Below are positions 10,295 to 22,298 of a stretch of 64,000 bases of DNA, piece after piece. The DNA is taken from positions 310,001 through 374,000 of the forward strand of contig SADC01001341.1 of assembly GCA_004194705.1 (NCBI GenBank). The letters are read 5' to 3'. This stretch comes from Ditylenchus dipsaci (lineage: Eukaryota; Nematoda; Chromadorea; Rhabditida; Anguinidae). The notes below the pieces were generated by a model that was given only the letters and a program-made list of their open reading frames with translations, ran no database searches and was not told the origin of the DNA. Within the stretch, counting starts at the first letter, position 1. Each line of letters opens with the position of its first letter. The translations under genes and the position numbers were made by a program.

Positions 10295-10895
10295 GACCGT
10301 ATCTGGTCCCGCATGGAAAACGTTTAAATTTAAACTAAACCACTTTCGGAGATTGCTGGTTCGAATCCCCATGGATGTAAACTTTATTGTTTTCATAATT
10401 TATTTGACATTTACAAAAACAATTGTAAGAGTCTTGCAGACCGAGCTAGATCATCAGGCATGATTCCACAAGCATTATAGCTTAGCTACAGTTAAAAACA
10501 AGAATAGCAATTTGACTTTCCTAAATCAAGCTATCCAAGCTACCCTATTTCTGAAGTAATTTTGACGTACTGTCTATTTCTATTTTTATGTAGAGATTTT
10601 TTTATGAGGTGCCTTGCGTATTTTTGACTCTAGAAAATAACTAAAATCAAATAAACCGACAGATAACATAGACATAAACCGAAATATTTGGTTTCTGGCT
10701 GATTTCGCAAATTTAAGACGGTTGTTGACCAAAAAGGCAATCCCGGAAATCTTTCCAATCGATTCGTCGATATGTTTTAGCATAACTTCAGCTCAATCGC
10801 TGAAAAATTGCGGTTTACACCCAGAGAGATTCAAACGAGCAACTTCCGCAAGTGGTTTACTTTGAATTTAAACGTCTTGCATGCGGGACCAGATA
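10295..10895. repeat. Inverted repeat with tRNA-like ends
   Basis: TATCTGGTCCCGCATG on the left pairs with CATGCGGGACCAGATA on the right, with AACGTTTAAATTTAAA words inside. GGTTCGAATCCCCATGG, a B box, lies just inside the left arm and its complement inside the right. Confidence 0.6.
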
Positions 10896-10916
10896 CATAC
10901 AAGAGAAAAACTCCAG

Positions 10917-11172
10917 TGTTTCCGAAATTGGCACTGGTACCTGGCATTGGAAGTGGAACTGGCAACAAGTGCCAGTGCCACTGCCAGTTTGCCAGTCTAA
11001 TTGCCAGTTTTGTTAACTGTTAATTTTAAACTGGCAATTTAAACTGGCTAACTTTTAGAAACTGGCAAACTGGCACAGGCAGTTGGCAAAACTGGCAGTG
11101 GCACCGGCACTGGCACTTGTTGCCAGTGCCAGTTTTACCAGTGCCAGGTATCAGTGCCAGTTTTGGAAACAT
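10917..11172. repeat. Palindrome built of CTGGCA words
   Basis: TGTTTCCGAAATTGGCAC pairs with the right end near 11150-11172. Between them CTGGCA and TGCCAG repeat on both strands. From 11173 to 11983 nothing else is seen, and no coding signal. Confidence 0.6.
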
Positions 11173-11983
11173 TGATACACTACCTCTTTAAAAGATCCTA
11201 TATCCCTGAGGAATTAGGAGCAAAATGTTTTGACAAATTTCAATTTCTTTTATCAGGAAGTATTTAGAAATCATTCTTTTATTTTGTTGAGCAGAAAAAT
11301 GAGTTCGGGAAGTGATACTTTGTCACTTTTAAAAAATAAGGTAGGGGGGGAGGGCGGGAACAGTAGAAGTACCCAATCTGTTAAAAGTGAGATTTATTAA
11401 ATTACTGTAGAAAAATAGGTTACTCTTTATTCAACAATTTACACTGCATCAAATAGGCACTTTTAGTAACACACATTTTTACAAAATTTTCTGGGATTAA
11501 TCACCTTTTGCATACTGTTCTTTACCCATTTTCTATTTTAATCTGCTGCAGTCGTTTTCGACGTCGATACTCTAAAATGTGCTACTATTATTTTTACAAT
11601 ATTAAAATGAGTTTATGGATTTTACGTACCTGAATGGGAGGAGGGCATCAAAAGTCCAGTTTCGCGGAATCTTGTTATGATCTTACTCACACATCCGTGA
11701 GAAATACACAGCTGTTTGGCTAAATTGTCTTTTTTATTTTTCGAAAATCTTGGTCTTTTTAGACCTACCAATTGCATTAACTTTCATTCCAGCGTGAAAC
11801 AGGTTGATGATCTTGGATCTTTCTTCTAGACCTAAATTATTTATGAACGTGACTAAGTTGCAGCATAAAATTTGTGAAATCTAGCACCTAATTTTTTAAA
11901 ATTCGGAATTTAATTCCGAAAGAAAGAAAGAAACATCTTTCTAAGAAACACCTAGGGCGTAAAAGCCCAATTGCCTGCTTCTT

Positions 11984-12170
11984 CCAAAGAGTATTTTTCT
12001 CTAAGCCTACCTTTTTTGGTTCCATTGATTTTTTCACCCCAATCCATTACAATTTGGAGTGTGCTGGTCTTTGGCCGCGAAGCGGCAAAATACTCTTGGT
12101 ATTGTAGGTACAAAAGGCGTGTATAGATAAATGATATAGATATATTGGCTCAGAGAAAAAAACTCTTTAA
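11984..12170. repeat. MITE-like repeat, copy 1
   Basis: Ends CCAAAGAGTATTTTTCTC and the AGAGAAAAAAACTCTTT complement enclose GTGCTGGTCTTTGGCCGC and a GCGGC hairpin. A second copy lies in intron 1 of the Ground-like gene at 34601-34800. A tRNA-like stretch (B box GGTCCGATCCC, minus strand) follows near 12205-12215. Confidence 0.6.
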
Positions 12171-12659
12171 AGGGGGCGAATACTTGGGCTGCTGTCCACC
12201 CAGGGATCGGACCTAGATGTACCTTTTATTGAGCTGTATCTTATACCGACTGCACTGTGTATTTTTGATAAAAAGGGGAAAGATGAAAAGGTCAATAACT
12301 TTGAGATTCTAAGACTTAGATAGCCGGAAAAGGGAATAATAGGTGCTTAATTTAAGAAATTAGGCGCCGCATTTCATTATTTTCAATATAATTAAAAGTG
12401 AGATTTGTACGATTTAAGGATGAGCTGGAAAAAAATTAGACGCCAGATTTTGAAATTTACTGTTCGATTTGACCCAATTATTTGCGCACAATATTTATTT
12501 AATTTGGCTAAATGAAACTACAGGTGGGGCAAAAATTGGCCACTTTTAAATTTTTGTCAAAAATTATAGTTTTGCAAGTTTTTATATTTAGTGGACATAC
12601 TTAGTGGTCTTCCCGGGCAGTACTGTCGTCCATACAAGTTTGTGCCTCGGCCTAAATTC

Positions 12660-12876
12660 AATTACAAATTGATAGATTTTGTTTGCAAAGCAACCATCCA
12701 ACCTTTGGTTATGTTCCTTTTGCGACGGGCTCTTGGCTTTAAATAGGTATTGCTAGAGGTAAGTACGCATCCACCTCTGCCTCCATCCATTGAAGTGGTA
12801 GGACTTATGCTGCTTGAATCAGGAGCACTGGACGATGGAGATGTGCTACTGCTGCACACACTGTCCAGTGCTTGGC
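12660..12876 (-). CDS. Unrecognised exon-like ORF
   Basis: On the minus strand an acceptor (CTGTTTGCAG) opens a frame of about 71 codons. It begins SQALDSVCSSSTSPSSS, passes a Gly-rich and then a basic patch (KPRARRKRNITK) and ends at a stop. The composition is more protein-like than most ORFs here, but no further exons, start codon or family were found. It may be the last exon of a lost gene. Confidence 0.25.
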
Positions 12877-12929
12877 TGGCTGCAAACAGACAGCAAGGGG
12901 CGTTACCAGAAGCTGTTGGCTCAATTCCC

Positions 12930-14060
12930 TAATTTTGTATTTTATAAGAAAATTTAAAAAAAATTAAAATTTTTTGTTTATCTTCAAGAATAAAGGTGCT
13001 TTAGCCAGGTTTTTTTTCTGGGGAGGTGGCTAACAAACCCCCCCCCCCTCCTTCTCAAATTTAGAAGGGATCTGAATCCTGGTTAGCCTTACTCTGGCTA
13101 CGTCCATGCACACTCTATCAAACTGGAATGTATAGGTTCTCCGAGTGTTAAGACAAAGCGACCACTCTGATAGAGTACAGTTACCAAAAGAATACAGATG
13201 GGGTGGCTCCCAGGCATTCAACTGGAAATTTATCGATTCGTTTTATTTTCGTTTTATTCGTTTTATTAAAAAAATTAAAAATTTTGCCTAAATTGAAATA
13301 ATTTTAGGTTCGCTTAGTAAAAAAACTTTTTTTCAAAAACTAAAAAGAGCTAGGACGACTAGCGAATTTTAAAGACCTTTCTCGTCTTGCCTCTTCTAAC
13401 TTTGTTGGGAAATTTTTCGCCAGAAAGATGCTATATTAAATTATATTTCTGATAAATTTAAAAAAAATTGTTGCCAGACAAACAAGGCAAAATTGTCGGA
13501 TTGCCTGTTGAAAGAAGCAGTAAATTAGAGGAGATACGGTAAATGATGAATTGAAATTGGCAAAACTTTCATTAAAATTTATATTACAAATTCATTAAAA
13601 CATTTTAGTATCGCCTCTCGAATTGGTGATGACCACCCCTCAGCTAAAGGCCCGGAATTCTCTAGATAAGGAATTCTCCAAACGGAAATTCTACAAACGA
13701 GGAATTCCGAACAAGGACACTTATATATTTGCTAAAAATTTTATATTTCTGAGACAAAAAGTGTCAGAAATGTATTTGCTAGCGTTTTGAAACATAAAGA
13801 AAAAAAAATCCGAGAAAAATCAGCTTGGGGGACCAAGGCAAAATAATTTTAAGAATTTTTTCACCAAAAAATGTTTTTGCATAAAAATGATTTAAAAGTG
13901 GAATAAACATTTTTTGAAAGTTTTAGAGATAAAAAGTTTGCAAAAGAGCTAGAATAATTTGAGAAAATTCAACTATGGACGGTTGTGGATAAAAAGGGGC
14001 TGTAAAAAGGGGGCCAGTAAAAAAGGGCCAGATAGTTTACTCTATTCTGTTATCTAGTAG
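12930..14060. other. Gene-free; nothing recognised
   Basis: This is an AT-rich stretch with a C run at 13038-13047. No inverted repeat or coding frame stands out. Confidence 0.4.
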
Positions 14061-14262
14061 GTCTTTTTTCATCGGACATAGGACAGTTCGCATCGATGCG
14101 TACTGTCCACTTGGTAATTCTGTAATAATAGCACCGAATTTTAGGTAATTTTTTTATTCTAAGCTGCCAGTATTCGAAATTTCCTCCACAATCCGAATTA
14201 CTAAACAGAATTTCGAAAAAACTTGGTTATTGAGATACTAGGGTGACTGTCGCCTTAACAGG

Positions 14263-14835
14263 CAGGGTTGTTAACCCTTCAATGAAGATCTTCATTGAGG
14301 ATGAAGATGAGGATGAAGATCTTCATTATTTTTCGATTTTATTGAAGATTGAAGATCGAGGATGAAGGATAATTTTTTTTATTGAGGATTGAGGATGAAG
14401 GAGGATTTTTTTTATTGAGGATTGAAGATCTTCAATCAAATTTATTGAAGTGAATGTCTTCATTATTTTTCGATTTTATTGAAGATTGAAGATGAGGATG
14501 AAGGAGAAATTTTTTATTGAGGATGAGGATTGAGGATGAAGGAGAATTTTTTTTTATTGAGGATGAGGATTGAAAATGAAGGAGGATTTTTTTTATTGAG
14601 GATTGAGGATGAGGATGAAGGAGAAATTTTTTTATTGAGGATTGAGGATGAAGGCTTCAAAAATTTTTGTCGTTAACAACCCTGTTGAAGATCGAGGATG
14701 AAGGAGAATTTTTTTTATTGAGGATTGAGGATGAAGGAGAAATTGTTTTTTATTGAGGATGAGGATGAAGGAGAATTTTTTTTATTGAGGATTGAAGATG
14801 AAGGCTTCAAAAATTTTTTGGCGCTAACAACCCTG
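14263..14835. mobile_element. hAT-like element filled with GAGGATGA repeats
   Basis: The ends CAGGGTTGTTAAC and GCTAACAACCCTG are flanked by perfect 8-bp TTAACAGG copies (14255-14262, 14836-14843). The interior is an array of TTGAGGATGAGGATGAAGGAG-like units with T runs. A second copy of the right end (GTTAACAACCCTG at about 14672-14685) lies inside, so the array and end were partly duplicated after insertion. Confidence 0.85.
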
Positions 14836-14949
14836 TTAACAGGTGTCAAATCATGAAAGCAATGTGTAAAATATCATAGCACATTCGACTTATGACACTC
14901 AAGGGACCGGCCGACGGACCGAATTTGACATCTTCTTCACCTCAAGTTT

Positions 14950-15450
14950 TGAAGACTTTTTCCAGTACCATCACCCGAGGACCACCTTGGGACCACCACC
15001 TGAAGACCACTGCCTGGGTACCACCAATTGGGGACCACTAGCTGAAGACCACTATCTGGGTACCACTGCCTGTATACTGCTACCTGGGTATCATTACCCG
15101 GGTATCATAATGTGGGTACCACTGCCTGGGGACCACTGCCAGAGAAATGAGAATCTCAGTAAGAATTAAGCCGAAATCGAAGCTTTTTTTAAGGATGAGG
15201 ATGTTTTTTGGCCTGTAAGGGAGAGTGGTGAGAACAAAATTTGTCCTCACAGGCCTTGAGTGAGAATATTTCTTTTTGTCCTCACAGTCAGTGAGTGAGA
15301 GTACGAATTGCAAAAGACCCTGTAAGTGAGAGTGAGTGAGATTCTCAGTGAGATTCTCACTCGGAGTGAGCTTAGCAAAACACTGTTAACGACACTTGGG
15401 TACCACACTTCTGTACCACCACTTGGGTACCACTACCTGGAGACCACCAC
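14950..15450. repeat. Minisatellites
   Basis: Degenerate ACCACTACCTGGGT units run from about 14965 to 15150 and again near 15395-15450. In between, GTGAGTGAGATTCTCA units fill about 15215-15365. Related ACCACCACCTGAGT arrays recur near 42770-42950 and 48565-48700. Confidence 0.7.
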
Positions 15451-15725
15451 CGCGGTTCCATTAATTGAATCAGCGAAATCAACGATAAAATAAAAATATT
15501 TAAATGATTAAATTTTTAATTTTTTCGTTAACGATTTGGCCATTTTCAATGCTTAATTTACTGGATTCTCAAAAGCCGGCTCGAGCCAGAATGCTCTACG
15601 TTATCACAATCGAAAGAGCACACTCACCTCAATCGATTGCAGAAAGAATGAGCGTGGCACATCGGCTCCAGCTCGAGAAATTCAAAAAGAACAAAAAGTA
15701 GTGTGACTGAAGTAGGGAAAAGTCG

Positions 15726-15932
15726 TCACTGAAAACTCGGCACCGGAAACTCGGCACCGTAAAATTTCTGGGAAAAAATCGGAAAAAATAAAACAGAATG
15801 GTAAGTTTGGCCGCTTCGCGGCCAAACACCAACACACTCTTCATGGCAAGGGAATAAGAACATGTATATATGCGGTTGACGACCTTTTTTTCGGTGCCGA
15901 GTTTTCCGGGGCCGAGTTTTTAGTGCCGAGTT
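15726..15932. repeat. Inverted repeat with CTCGGCACCG ends
   Basis: AAAACTCGGCACCGGAAACT on the left is the inverse of the right end near 15890-15925. A GGCCGCTTCGCGGCC hairpin lies inside. The ORF at 15504-15701 next to it has no support. Confidence 0.6.
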
Positions 15933-16689
15933 CACGCGACACCGTGTGACTTACTCAGTTAATTATATTGCATAATGATAAGCTGAAATTGAAAAACATA
16001 CAGGTAAATACTGTCTGTTTTTCAACTTCAGCTTATATCTCAACAACGGATGATTTTTTCGAAATTCTGTTTAAATATTCGGATTGCGCAGGAATTTTGG
16101 ATAACATGTCGGCTTGGAAAAGAAACAAATTACTTGAAAGTAGGTACTGTCATTACTACATTACCAAGTGGACAGTTCCCATCGATGCGAACTGTCCTTT
16201 CACCCTTTTCATCAGCTCTAGTTAAATTCCCCGAGACAATATTCTCTCCTTCGGTGAATTCTTCGCGGCAAATTTGAGTGTACCGAAGAATTTAAAAAAA
16301 TATTTGCTAAACGACATTTGCTAAAAAAAACTTTTTGCTAAAAAATTTTTTTGCTAAAGTCACATTTGCTAAAATTTCTTTTGCTAAAGTCACATTTGCT
16401 AAAATTTTTTTTGATAAAGGCATATTTAGTAAAATTTCTTTTGTTAACGCGGTTTTGTGGTTCTTATTGCGTCAAAGACACTATCATTCCAACTTTTTTC
16501 CTCTTTTTACCTTTTCTTCAAGTTTTAGGTGGATTTGTAAATTTTTAAGTATTTTTTCGAAAATTTTTCAAATTGCGTCTGAATCATCCCAAATTTTTTA
16601 GGCCATCCATGATTTACCTCATACCATCCCAAACTGCTGAAACCACCTCGAGAAAACCCCAGGACCATGAATCGAGGTCCTCTACTAGG

Positions 16690-16815
16690 GACTGATTGCA
16701 CCCAGAGGGGTTTGATCCAGCAACCTTGATAATAAGTATGTGGACCTCTACGCTACTCAAACACTCAAAATTATAATAAAAAATAAAGTATGCGCCCATG
16801 TGGATTCGAACCATC
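16690..16815 (-). repeat. tRNA-like modules inside the hAT
   Basis: The minus strand reads TAGCGTAGAGG (A box), then GGATCAAACCC, a variant B box, within tRNA spacing. A second B box GGTTCGAATCC is near 16802. Each leads to CTGGGTGCA or ATGGGCGCATAC. There is no full cloverleaf. Confidence 0.55.
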
Positions 16816-16846
16816 AACGTCTACATCAAGCCTTAGAATCGCTCAG

Positions 16847-19083
16847 CACAGTGTTTCAAAATTCGAATTTTAGTATGTTAGGAAAATTTGGCGCCAAATA
16901 AAAAAATGGCAAATTTTCAAAAATGGTCGATTTCAGACTATTTTTATTTCGTGTTCCTCGTCGCATTTTTTTTCTCTTTGGCCTTTGCATCTTAATAGCC
17001 AAAATATTCCTCACACTGAGGGCTTTCGAATGAGCCATCACTTGCCCATAAAACATGCAAAAGTTCAAAGCTATAATTGATTTTTGTGAAAATTTCCAAG
17101 AAATTTTTTTCATCTTGTTGACTCGATTGAGATTCTAGCACTATTTTTTGTCGAGTTTTCCTGAAACGCAACTGGAGGCTCGATAGAGGAGTAAATTTGC
17201 TGCATTTTGGTACAAGGACGTATACAAAAAATGCAAATTTTAGGTGTTTCATGCAAAAGTTAGATTGAAAACGCAAAAACCCCTATTTTTACTCGGAAAA
17301 ATGACAGTTGTTTGCTTCAAACGGTCTCTAGTTTTTAAAATTCTGACTTTACAAAAATCGGTCTGACTTTTATGGTAGCTGAATGTATGAGCTATGTTTT
17401 GGTATAAAGATTGTACTAAAAAGACCGTGTTTTCGCAGTTTTCGTCCGTCGTTTATTACAGAATATTTTTTTGCGTTTTCAGGCAAGCCTTATGCTCCAA
17501 GCAAGACACGCTACTGCAGTGCAGAAAGAGCTGGAAACAAAGCAAGCTAGCATTCTCAGGACTTCTGAAGCTAGAAGGGCTCTGATGGAAGCAAGAAGTG
17601 CCAAGATGAGCACCAAGGAAAATGCCATCGCGAGTGCAAAGAAGGCAGGAAAACTCGTCTATGTAAGTAAATTTTTTGTGGTTGTGTTTTCCAATGTTTG
17701 CGAAATTTTGGAAACATAAATATTTTGTAGTAAAATCGCAGTCAAAACTAGCTCAAGATGATGCCAAAGCCAAAGCCATCCTCTCAGTTAAACCGTCGCG
17801 TGGCAATTGGATACGCAGCTTCAGTAAGTCTTTCTGTGAAATTCTCAGGCCCTTTAACCACATGTACCACACCCTCTAACCCATATTCATTTCAGACCGT
17901 ATGTGCCAGAGCTGCTCAATCGTGTAACTGCCATTCAGCTGGAGCTTGTCGTCAAGTATTACGCATCAATTGGCCAGCAGACTCTGATTGAATTGTTTGG
18001 CTTCCTTGGAAATGATGGCCAGCCGATGCAGAACAGCGAAGACTGTGTTCCTTCACTTCTTGAGAAATGTGGATGGGGAAGCGATGCAGATGGCTTCGTA
18101 TTTTTGTGCTAATCTACTAAGTTCCAGGAGACGATTTCTTCATTGATTGATCCAAGTTTTGGCAAGATTGAAAATCAGTGGACTCAGAGCAAAGATTTCT
18201 CAAGTGTTGGAGGCGACAATAATCTCAGTAAGGGTGTAATCGAGAGCCTCAAGTCACTGGTCACTTCTAGCAATTTCTTTGACGCAAGTTGTAAAAATCA
18301 TTTTGCTTTGCAGGTATTGTTGTTTATTACGAATAAAATTTGTTCCTATTAATGTAAAATTAATATGTTTCGTTAGAATTTTTCGGTGCGTGGTAGAGTG
18401 GGGTGTGAACTGCAACAGGTTTGCGTTTGTGCTAATGAAAGCGTTTTGTTCAGAATTCGCGCTGAACAAGAAAGGCGCAAAAAACTTCCGAAAAAATTCT
18501 TTTTTACAAATTTTTTTAGAAAGCCATTGATGGACATTCCCAATTTTGAGTTGTTTTAGTTATTCGATTGTATCTTTATAATCGGAAATAATATTGTGTC
18601 ACAAAGGCTCTTATCAGTTGCAGAATTCAACAGGCTTTCAAATAAAAAGTTAATTTTAACATCAATTAATCGTGTGCCTACCCATTTCACAATTATTTAG
18701 TGCTGGTGTATGACGCTCGATGAAGAAGTTGGTATGATCCATTGAAAGTAGTGTTCCTAATGCACCGATCTTGCACATTTGTTATCCGTTATATTCATTT
18801 CAATAAAAAGTTTACTTTTAACATTTGAATTTCTCGATATCTTTTGCACTTGAGTGATTTTATGGCGAAATTTGACGCTGCAGCACCTTCATGTGTGGTG
18901 TGCTATGTGTTATAGAAAGTTAAGATGGTGTAATTCTGTTTTGCTATAAATATTTTGCTATAAAAAATTACAGGGAAAAGCAAAAAAGAAAAAAACCAAT
19001 AAATTCAGAAAAAGACACTTTCAAAAATCTTGGCGTTTTGTCTAAAAATGAACCAAATAGATTTTGTGTTTTGAAACACTGTG
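16847..19083. mobile_element. CACAGTG-ended element, 4-bp TCAG duplication
   Basis: Inverted ends CACAGTGTTTCAAAA are perfect over 15 bp. TCAG lies on both sides (16843-16846, 19084-19087). The uninterrupted form CGCTCAGAACTCCATCC is present at 57797-57813, so the insertion is bounded by an empty-site relative. CAC ends with a 4-bp duplication fit the Chapaev branch of the CMC superfamily. It carries spliced host-type exons and no transposase. Confidence 0.75.
17483..18287 (+). CDS. Captured gene exons, possible BAR-type coiled coil
   Basis: Exons 17483-17662, 17742-17823, 17896-18097 and 18128-18287 have canonical junctions and introns of 30-79 nt. The first encodes a Gln/Glu/Ala/Lys helical stretch (ASLMLQARHATAVQKELETK), the second more helix, the third RPYVPELLNRVTAIQLELVV then a CGWGSDADGF region. 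Long amphipathic helices with such a middle segment recall BAR-domain proteins, but I cannot name a family. No 5' exon or start was found, so the gene is 5' partial. The exon 2 to 3 join is one base short for a continuous frame. It lies wholly inside the 16847-19083 element. Possible further 3' exons near 18460-18570 were not resolved. Confidence 0.5.
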
Positions 19084-19114
19084 TCAGAACTTCATCCAGG
19101 GTGACCAGATAAAA

Positions 19115-19492
19115 CCAAGTGGATCAAATTTTTTTTCGCGTTTTCGGGTTTCAAACAATTTTTCTGCACTAATTCGACCATGCTGAAGATGGTTTGACAG
19201 TTGTAAAATCACGTTTTATCAAAAAAAAATTGAGTTATCGTGAGTAATTGATTTTGATAAATCAAGAACTTATCATAACTCAAAAATTTCTCGATAAAAA
19301 GTAATTTTACCAGTGTCAAACATCTTCAGCATGGTCGAATTGGTGCAGAAAAATCGTTTTGGAACTCGAAAACGCGAAAAAAAATTCGATTCAAGTGGAC
19401 TACCACTTGGTTTGGTCACACTGGATGAAGTTCTTAGCGATCCTGAGGGTTGATATAGAGGTTGCTGGTTCGAATCCACCTGGGCGCATACC
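19115..19492. repeat. Foldback with tRNA-like end
   Basis: A second copy of the 5440-5837 foldback. The arms run through TTTGACAG and AAAATCACGTTTTATC; the right end carries GGTTCGAATCCACCTGGGCG. Confidence 0.7.
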
Positions 19493-19939
19493 TTTTTTTA
19501 CCATAATTTTAGATATAGAAAGACAAGCGTTGACTTGGTCACAGGTTCGGTTCCAAGTACCTGCATTTCCTAAACACCCTACGGTCATATTTGTGACACG
19601 AAAGGGACCAGAAAAGGCCTTTACCAAAAATTTCATTAGCAAATGCCTTTAGCAAATGTGACTTTAGCAAAAAAAATTTTAGCAAATGTGACTTTAGCAA
19701 AATTTTGACCCTACTTGGATATACCCCCCCCCAAATCAACTTTTTTAAAAGTGTTCCAAACACCTTATATCGACCTAAAATGGCCTCCGAAGTTCAAAAA
19801 AGACATTATTTTTACTTCTGGTCAATAAAAATCGAGTTTTGGACACTTTAAATTTTGACTTTTTTACCTGTTTTACCATGTTTTGGTCACTGGAGCTGGG
19901 CAAAAATAGTCTCTAAATGCATTTTGTTCAAGAGTCTTG

Positions 19940-20165
19940 CTCGGAATTATGTCTAAGGTAAGTGAGTGCGCGCATCTCTAACCAACCAAGCCCCTGCGCC
20001 CCCATCGGGGGCGCAGGGGGCTTGGTTGCTTGGGGTTGAGATGCGCACACCCACATACCTTAGACGCAAATCACTCGAAAGGGACTCTGGATGCATGAAA
20101 AATGTATGCATACCAGAGTTTATTTATGCGGTAGGCCCCAGTCAACAAAACTATGTTCAACATCT
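19940..20165. repeat. Dispersed GC-hairpin module
   Basis: The hairpin arms CCCCTGCGCCCCC and GGGGGCGCAGGGG are followed by TTTATGCGGTAGGCCCCAGT and TGTTCAACATCTT. This is the reverse orientation of 7611-7752. The last two words match codons of the ORF at 61788-62081. Confidence 0.6.
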
Positions 20166-20646
20166 TTCTTTTTGTTAGATATTGGCACCTTTTGGTCCAT
20201 TTCCACCCAAATACAGACCTAATCCTTTAAAAATGGTCAAAATGAGTGATTTGGGTGGTCCCAAAATTCGATTTTTTATTGACCAGAACTCAAAATAATG
20301 CCTTTTTGAACTCCTGAGGCCATTTTAGGTCGATATAGGGTGTTTGGAAACACTTTGAAAAAAGTTGATTTGGGGGGGGGGTATATCAAGTAGCGCCAAA
20401 ATTTTTTAGCAAATGTGCCTTTAGCAAATATGTCTTTAGCAAAATTTTTTTAGCAAAAGTTTTTTTAGCAAATGTGACGTTTAGCAAATATTTTTTTAAA
20501 TTCTTCGGTACAGCCGCAAATTTTAGATATTGAGTTTTTTTAATGTTTTTTGTCTCGAGAGGGATTTGAGAATTAGACTTAAGTAGTTAAGTTCGTAGTA
20601 CGAACTTCGTACGTACGAATCTTCTCAATTTCTAGAAATGGCCAGG

Positions 20647-22298
20647 GGCTGTACCCCGAAATTTAAGCGGCGATTTGCTAAGTGGTCGATTTGCTAAGCG
20701 GTCGTTTTGCTAAGAACTTTTTTTGCTAAGTAGTGTTTTGATAAAGATCTTGTTTGTTAAGCTACCTACTTCTTCAGTTCGGTTCAATTTCGGGTACAGA
20801 CCTTAAACCCAAACGATTCAATCCAAAATCATGTTCTAAGAATGGTTTAATTTTAATCGGGGTCTCCTACTCTGGACTGATTGCACCCAGAGGGATTCGA
20901 ACCAGTAACCTTGGTGATGCGTATATGGACCTCTTCGCCAAGTAAACACTCGAAATTATGATAAAAAAAAGGTATGCACCCAGGTGGATGCGAACCAGCA
21001 TCCTCGGTAGTGGCTATCCAAGTGGTCGTCCACTTGGATCAAAATTTTTTTTACGTTTTCGGTTTTCAAAACAATTTTTCCGCACTAATTTGAGCATGCT
21101 GAAAATGGTTTGACAGTGGTAAAATCACGTTTTATCAATAAATTTAGAGCTACATTTAGAGCTACTTTTTTGCCGCAAATTTCTTTTGCCTAATTAGATT
21201 GAAAATTTTCACCTTTTTCCAGTGTGGGGAATCCAGTTAATTTTAACGGCTGTACCCCGAAATTTAAGCGGCATTTTGCTAAGTGGTCGATTTGCTAAGC
21301 GGTCGTTTTGCCAAGAACTTTTTTGCTAAGCGAGAGCTAGAGCTATTGTGAACTCTTGATTTATCAAAATCAAAAAAAAAATCCAAGTTGACGACCACTT
21401 GGATAGCCACCGCCGAGGGTGCTGGTTCTGAATCCACTATCCAAGTGGACGACCACTTGGATAGCCACCGTCGAGGATGCTGGTTCGAATCCACCTTGGT
21501 GCACACTCTATTTTTACCGTAATTTCAAATATAAAAAAACTAACGTTTGACCTTTCAGGTCATTTGGGTGAATATACCCCTACTCTTGAGTTGCCTGGAT
21601 ATCAACCTGTCCAGATGGTACCCACCCTAGATTTGGGATCGGGTAGGTGAAATCGCACTTTTGGTCTCAACAAGTCCAAGTATTCACAATTTTTTTGGTT
21701 GGAAAAATAGATTTTTTTTAAATGAACTTTTTATTTTTAGGTTATCCAGGTGGACATCCACCTGGGCAGGTGATACCTACACCAAGTATTGAAGTTGGGG
21801 TGTGTAAAATCGCAATTTTGGGCTTGACAAACCAATTTCCCAACACAACTTTAAGTTAGAAAAAATGGATTATTTTTTATTTTTAAGAAATTTTAATTTT
21901 CAGGTTTGGGTTTGGTTTGAGTATTTAGGGTGGTTTTAGGATACTTGAGGTGGTTTAGAATGGTTTGGATACTTTTGACACAATCTGAAAATATCAATTT
22001 ACCTATATCTCACATTGAAATCAGTAAAAAACAAAAAATCAGCGAAAATTACCGTCGGGAAAATCTCTAATCCCTACCAGAACATTGAGAAAAAGGTAAA
22101 GTACAAAAAGGCAGAAAAGTTCTTAGCAAATCGGGATTTAAGAAAAGAATGCTTTAGCAAACACATTCTTAGCAAATGGGCGCCTTAACAAAAAAATTCT
22201 TAGCAATTCGTCGTTTAGCAAAAAAAAATTCTTGGCAAAAAGACCGCTTAGAAAATCGACCACTTAGCAAAATGCCGCTTAAATTACGGGGTACAGCC
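20647..22298. mobile_element. hAT-like element, shorter relative
   Basis: Ends GGCTGTACCCCGAAATTTAA and TTAAATTACGGGGTACAGCC are flanked by perfect TGGCCAGG copies (20639-20646, 22299-22306). The plan matches 5053-7559 (tRNA-like modules, foldback arms, CAGGTGG spacer), but the TTAA MITE and the TAGGGTTG hAT are absent. A second copy of the left terminal word at about 21245 shows an internal rearrangement. Confidence 0.88.

Larger units (their letters stand above)
14081..16197. repeat. Split palindromic element
   Basis: The left arm 14081-14240 and right arm 15990-16197 are inverted copies. Both carry a 28-nt palindromic end (halves GGACAGTTCGCATC-like) next to CCACTTGGTAAT, then TTTCGAAATTCTGTTTA. 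The span between has been filled by a hAT element, minisatellites and an IR element. An undivided relative is 31429-31810. Confidence 0.6.
16276..20515. mobile_element. Large hAT-like element with gene cargo
   Basis: The left end GAGTGTACCGAAGAATTT and the inverse of the right end GGCTGTACCGAAGAATTT are followed by matching TTTGCTAAA words for over 60 bp. A perfect 8-bp GCAAATTT flanks both sides (16268-16275, 20516-20523). Interior: tRNA-like modules (16690-16815), a second element with host exons (16847-19083), the tRNA-ended foldback (19115-19492), an inner TTAGCAAA array and the GC-hairpin module (19940-20165). It shares plan and terminal words with 5053-7559 and 20647-22298. Confidence 0.78.

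Noticed and set aside
16690..16815. Possible tRNA genes, minus strand
   Set aside because: B boxes and CTGGGTGCA ends recur in many elements with no complementary 5' acceptor strand.
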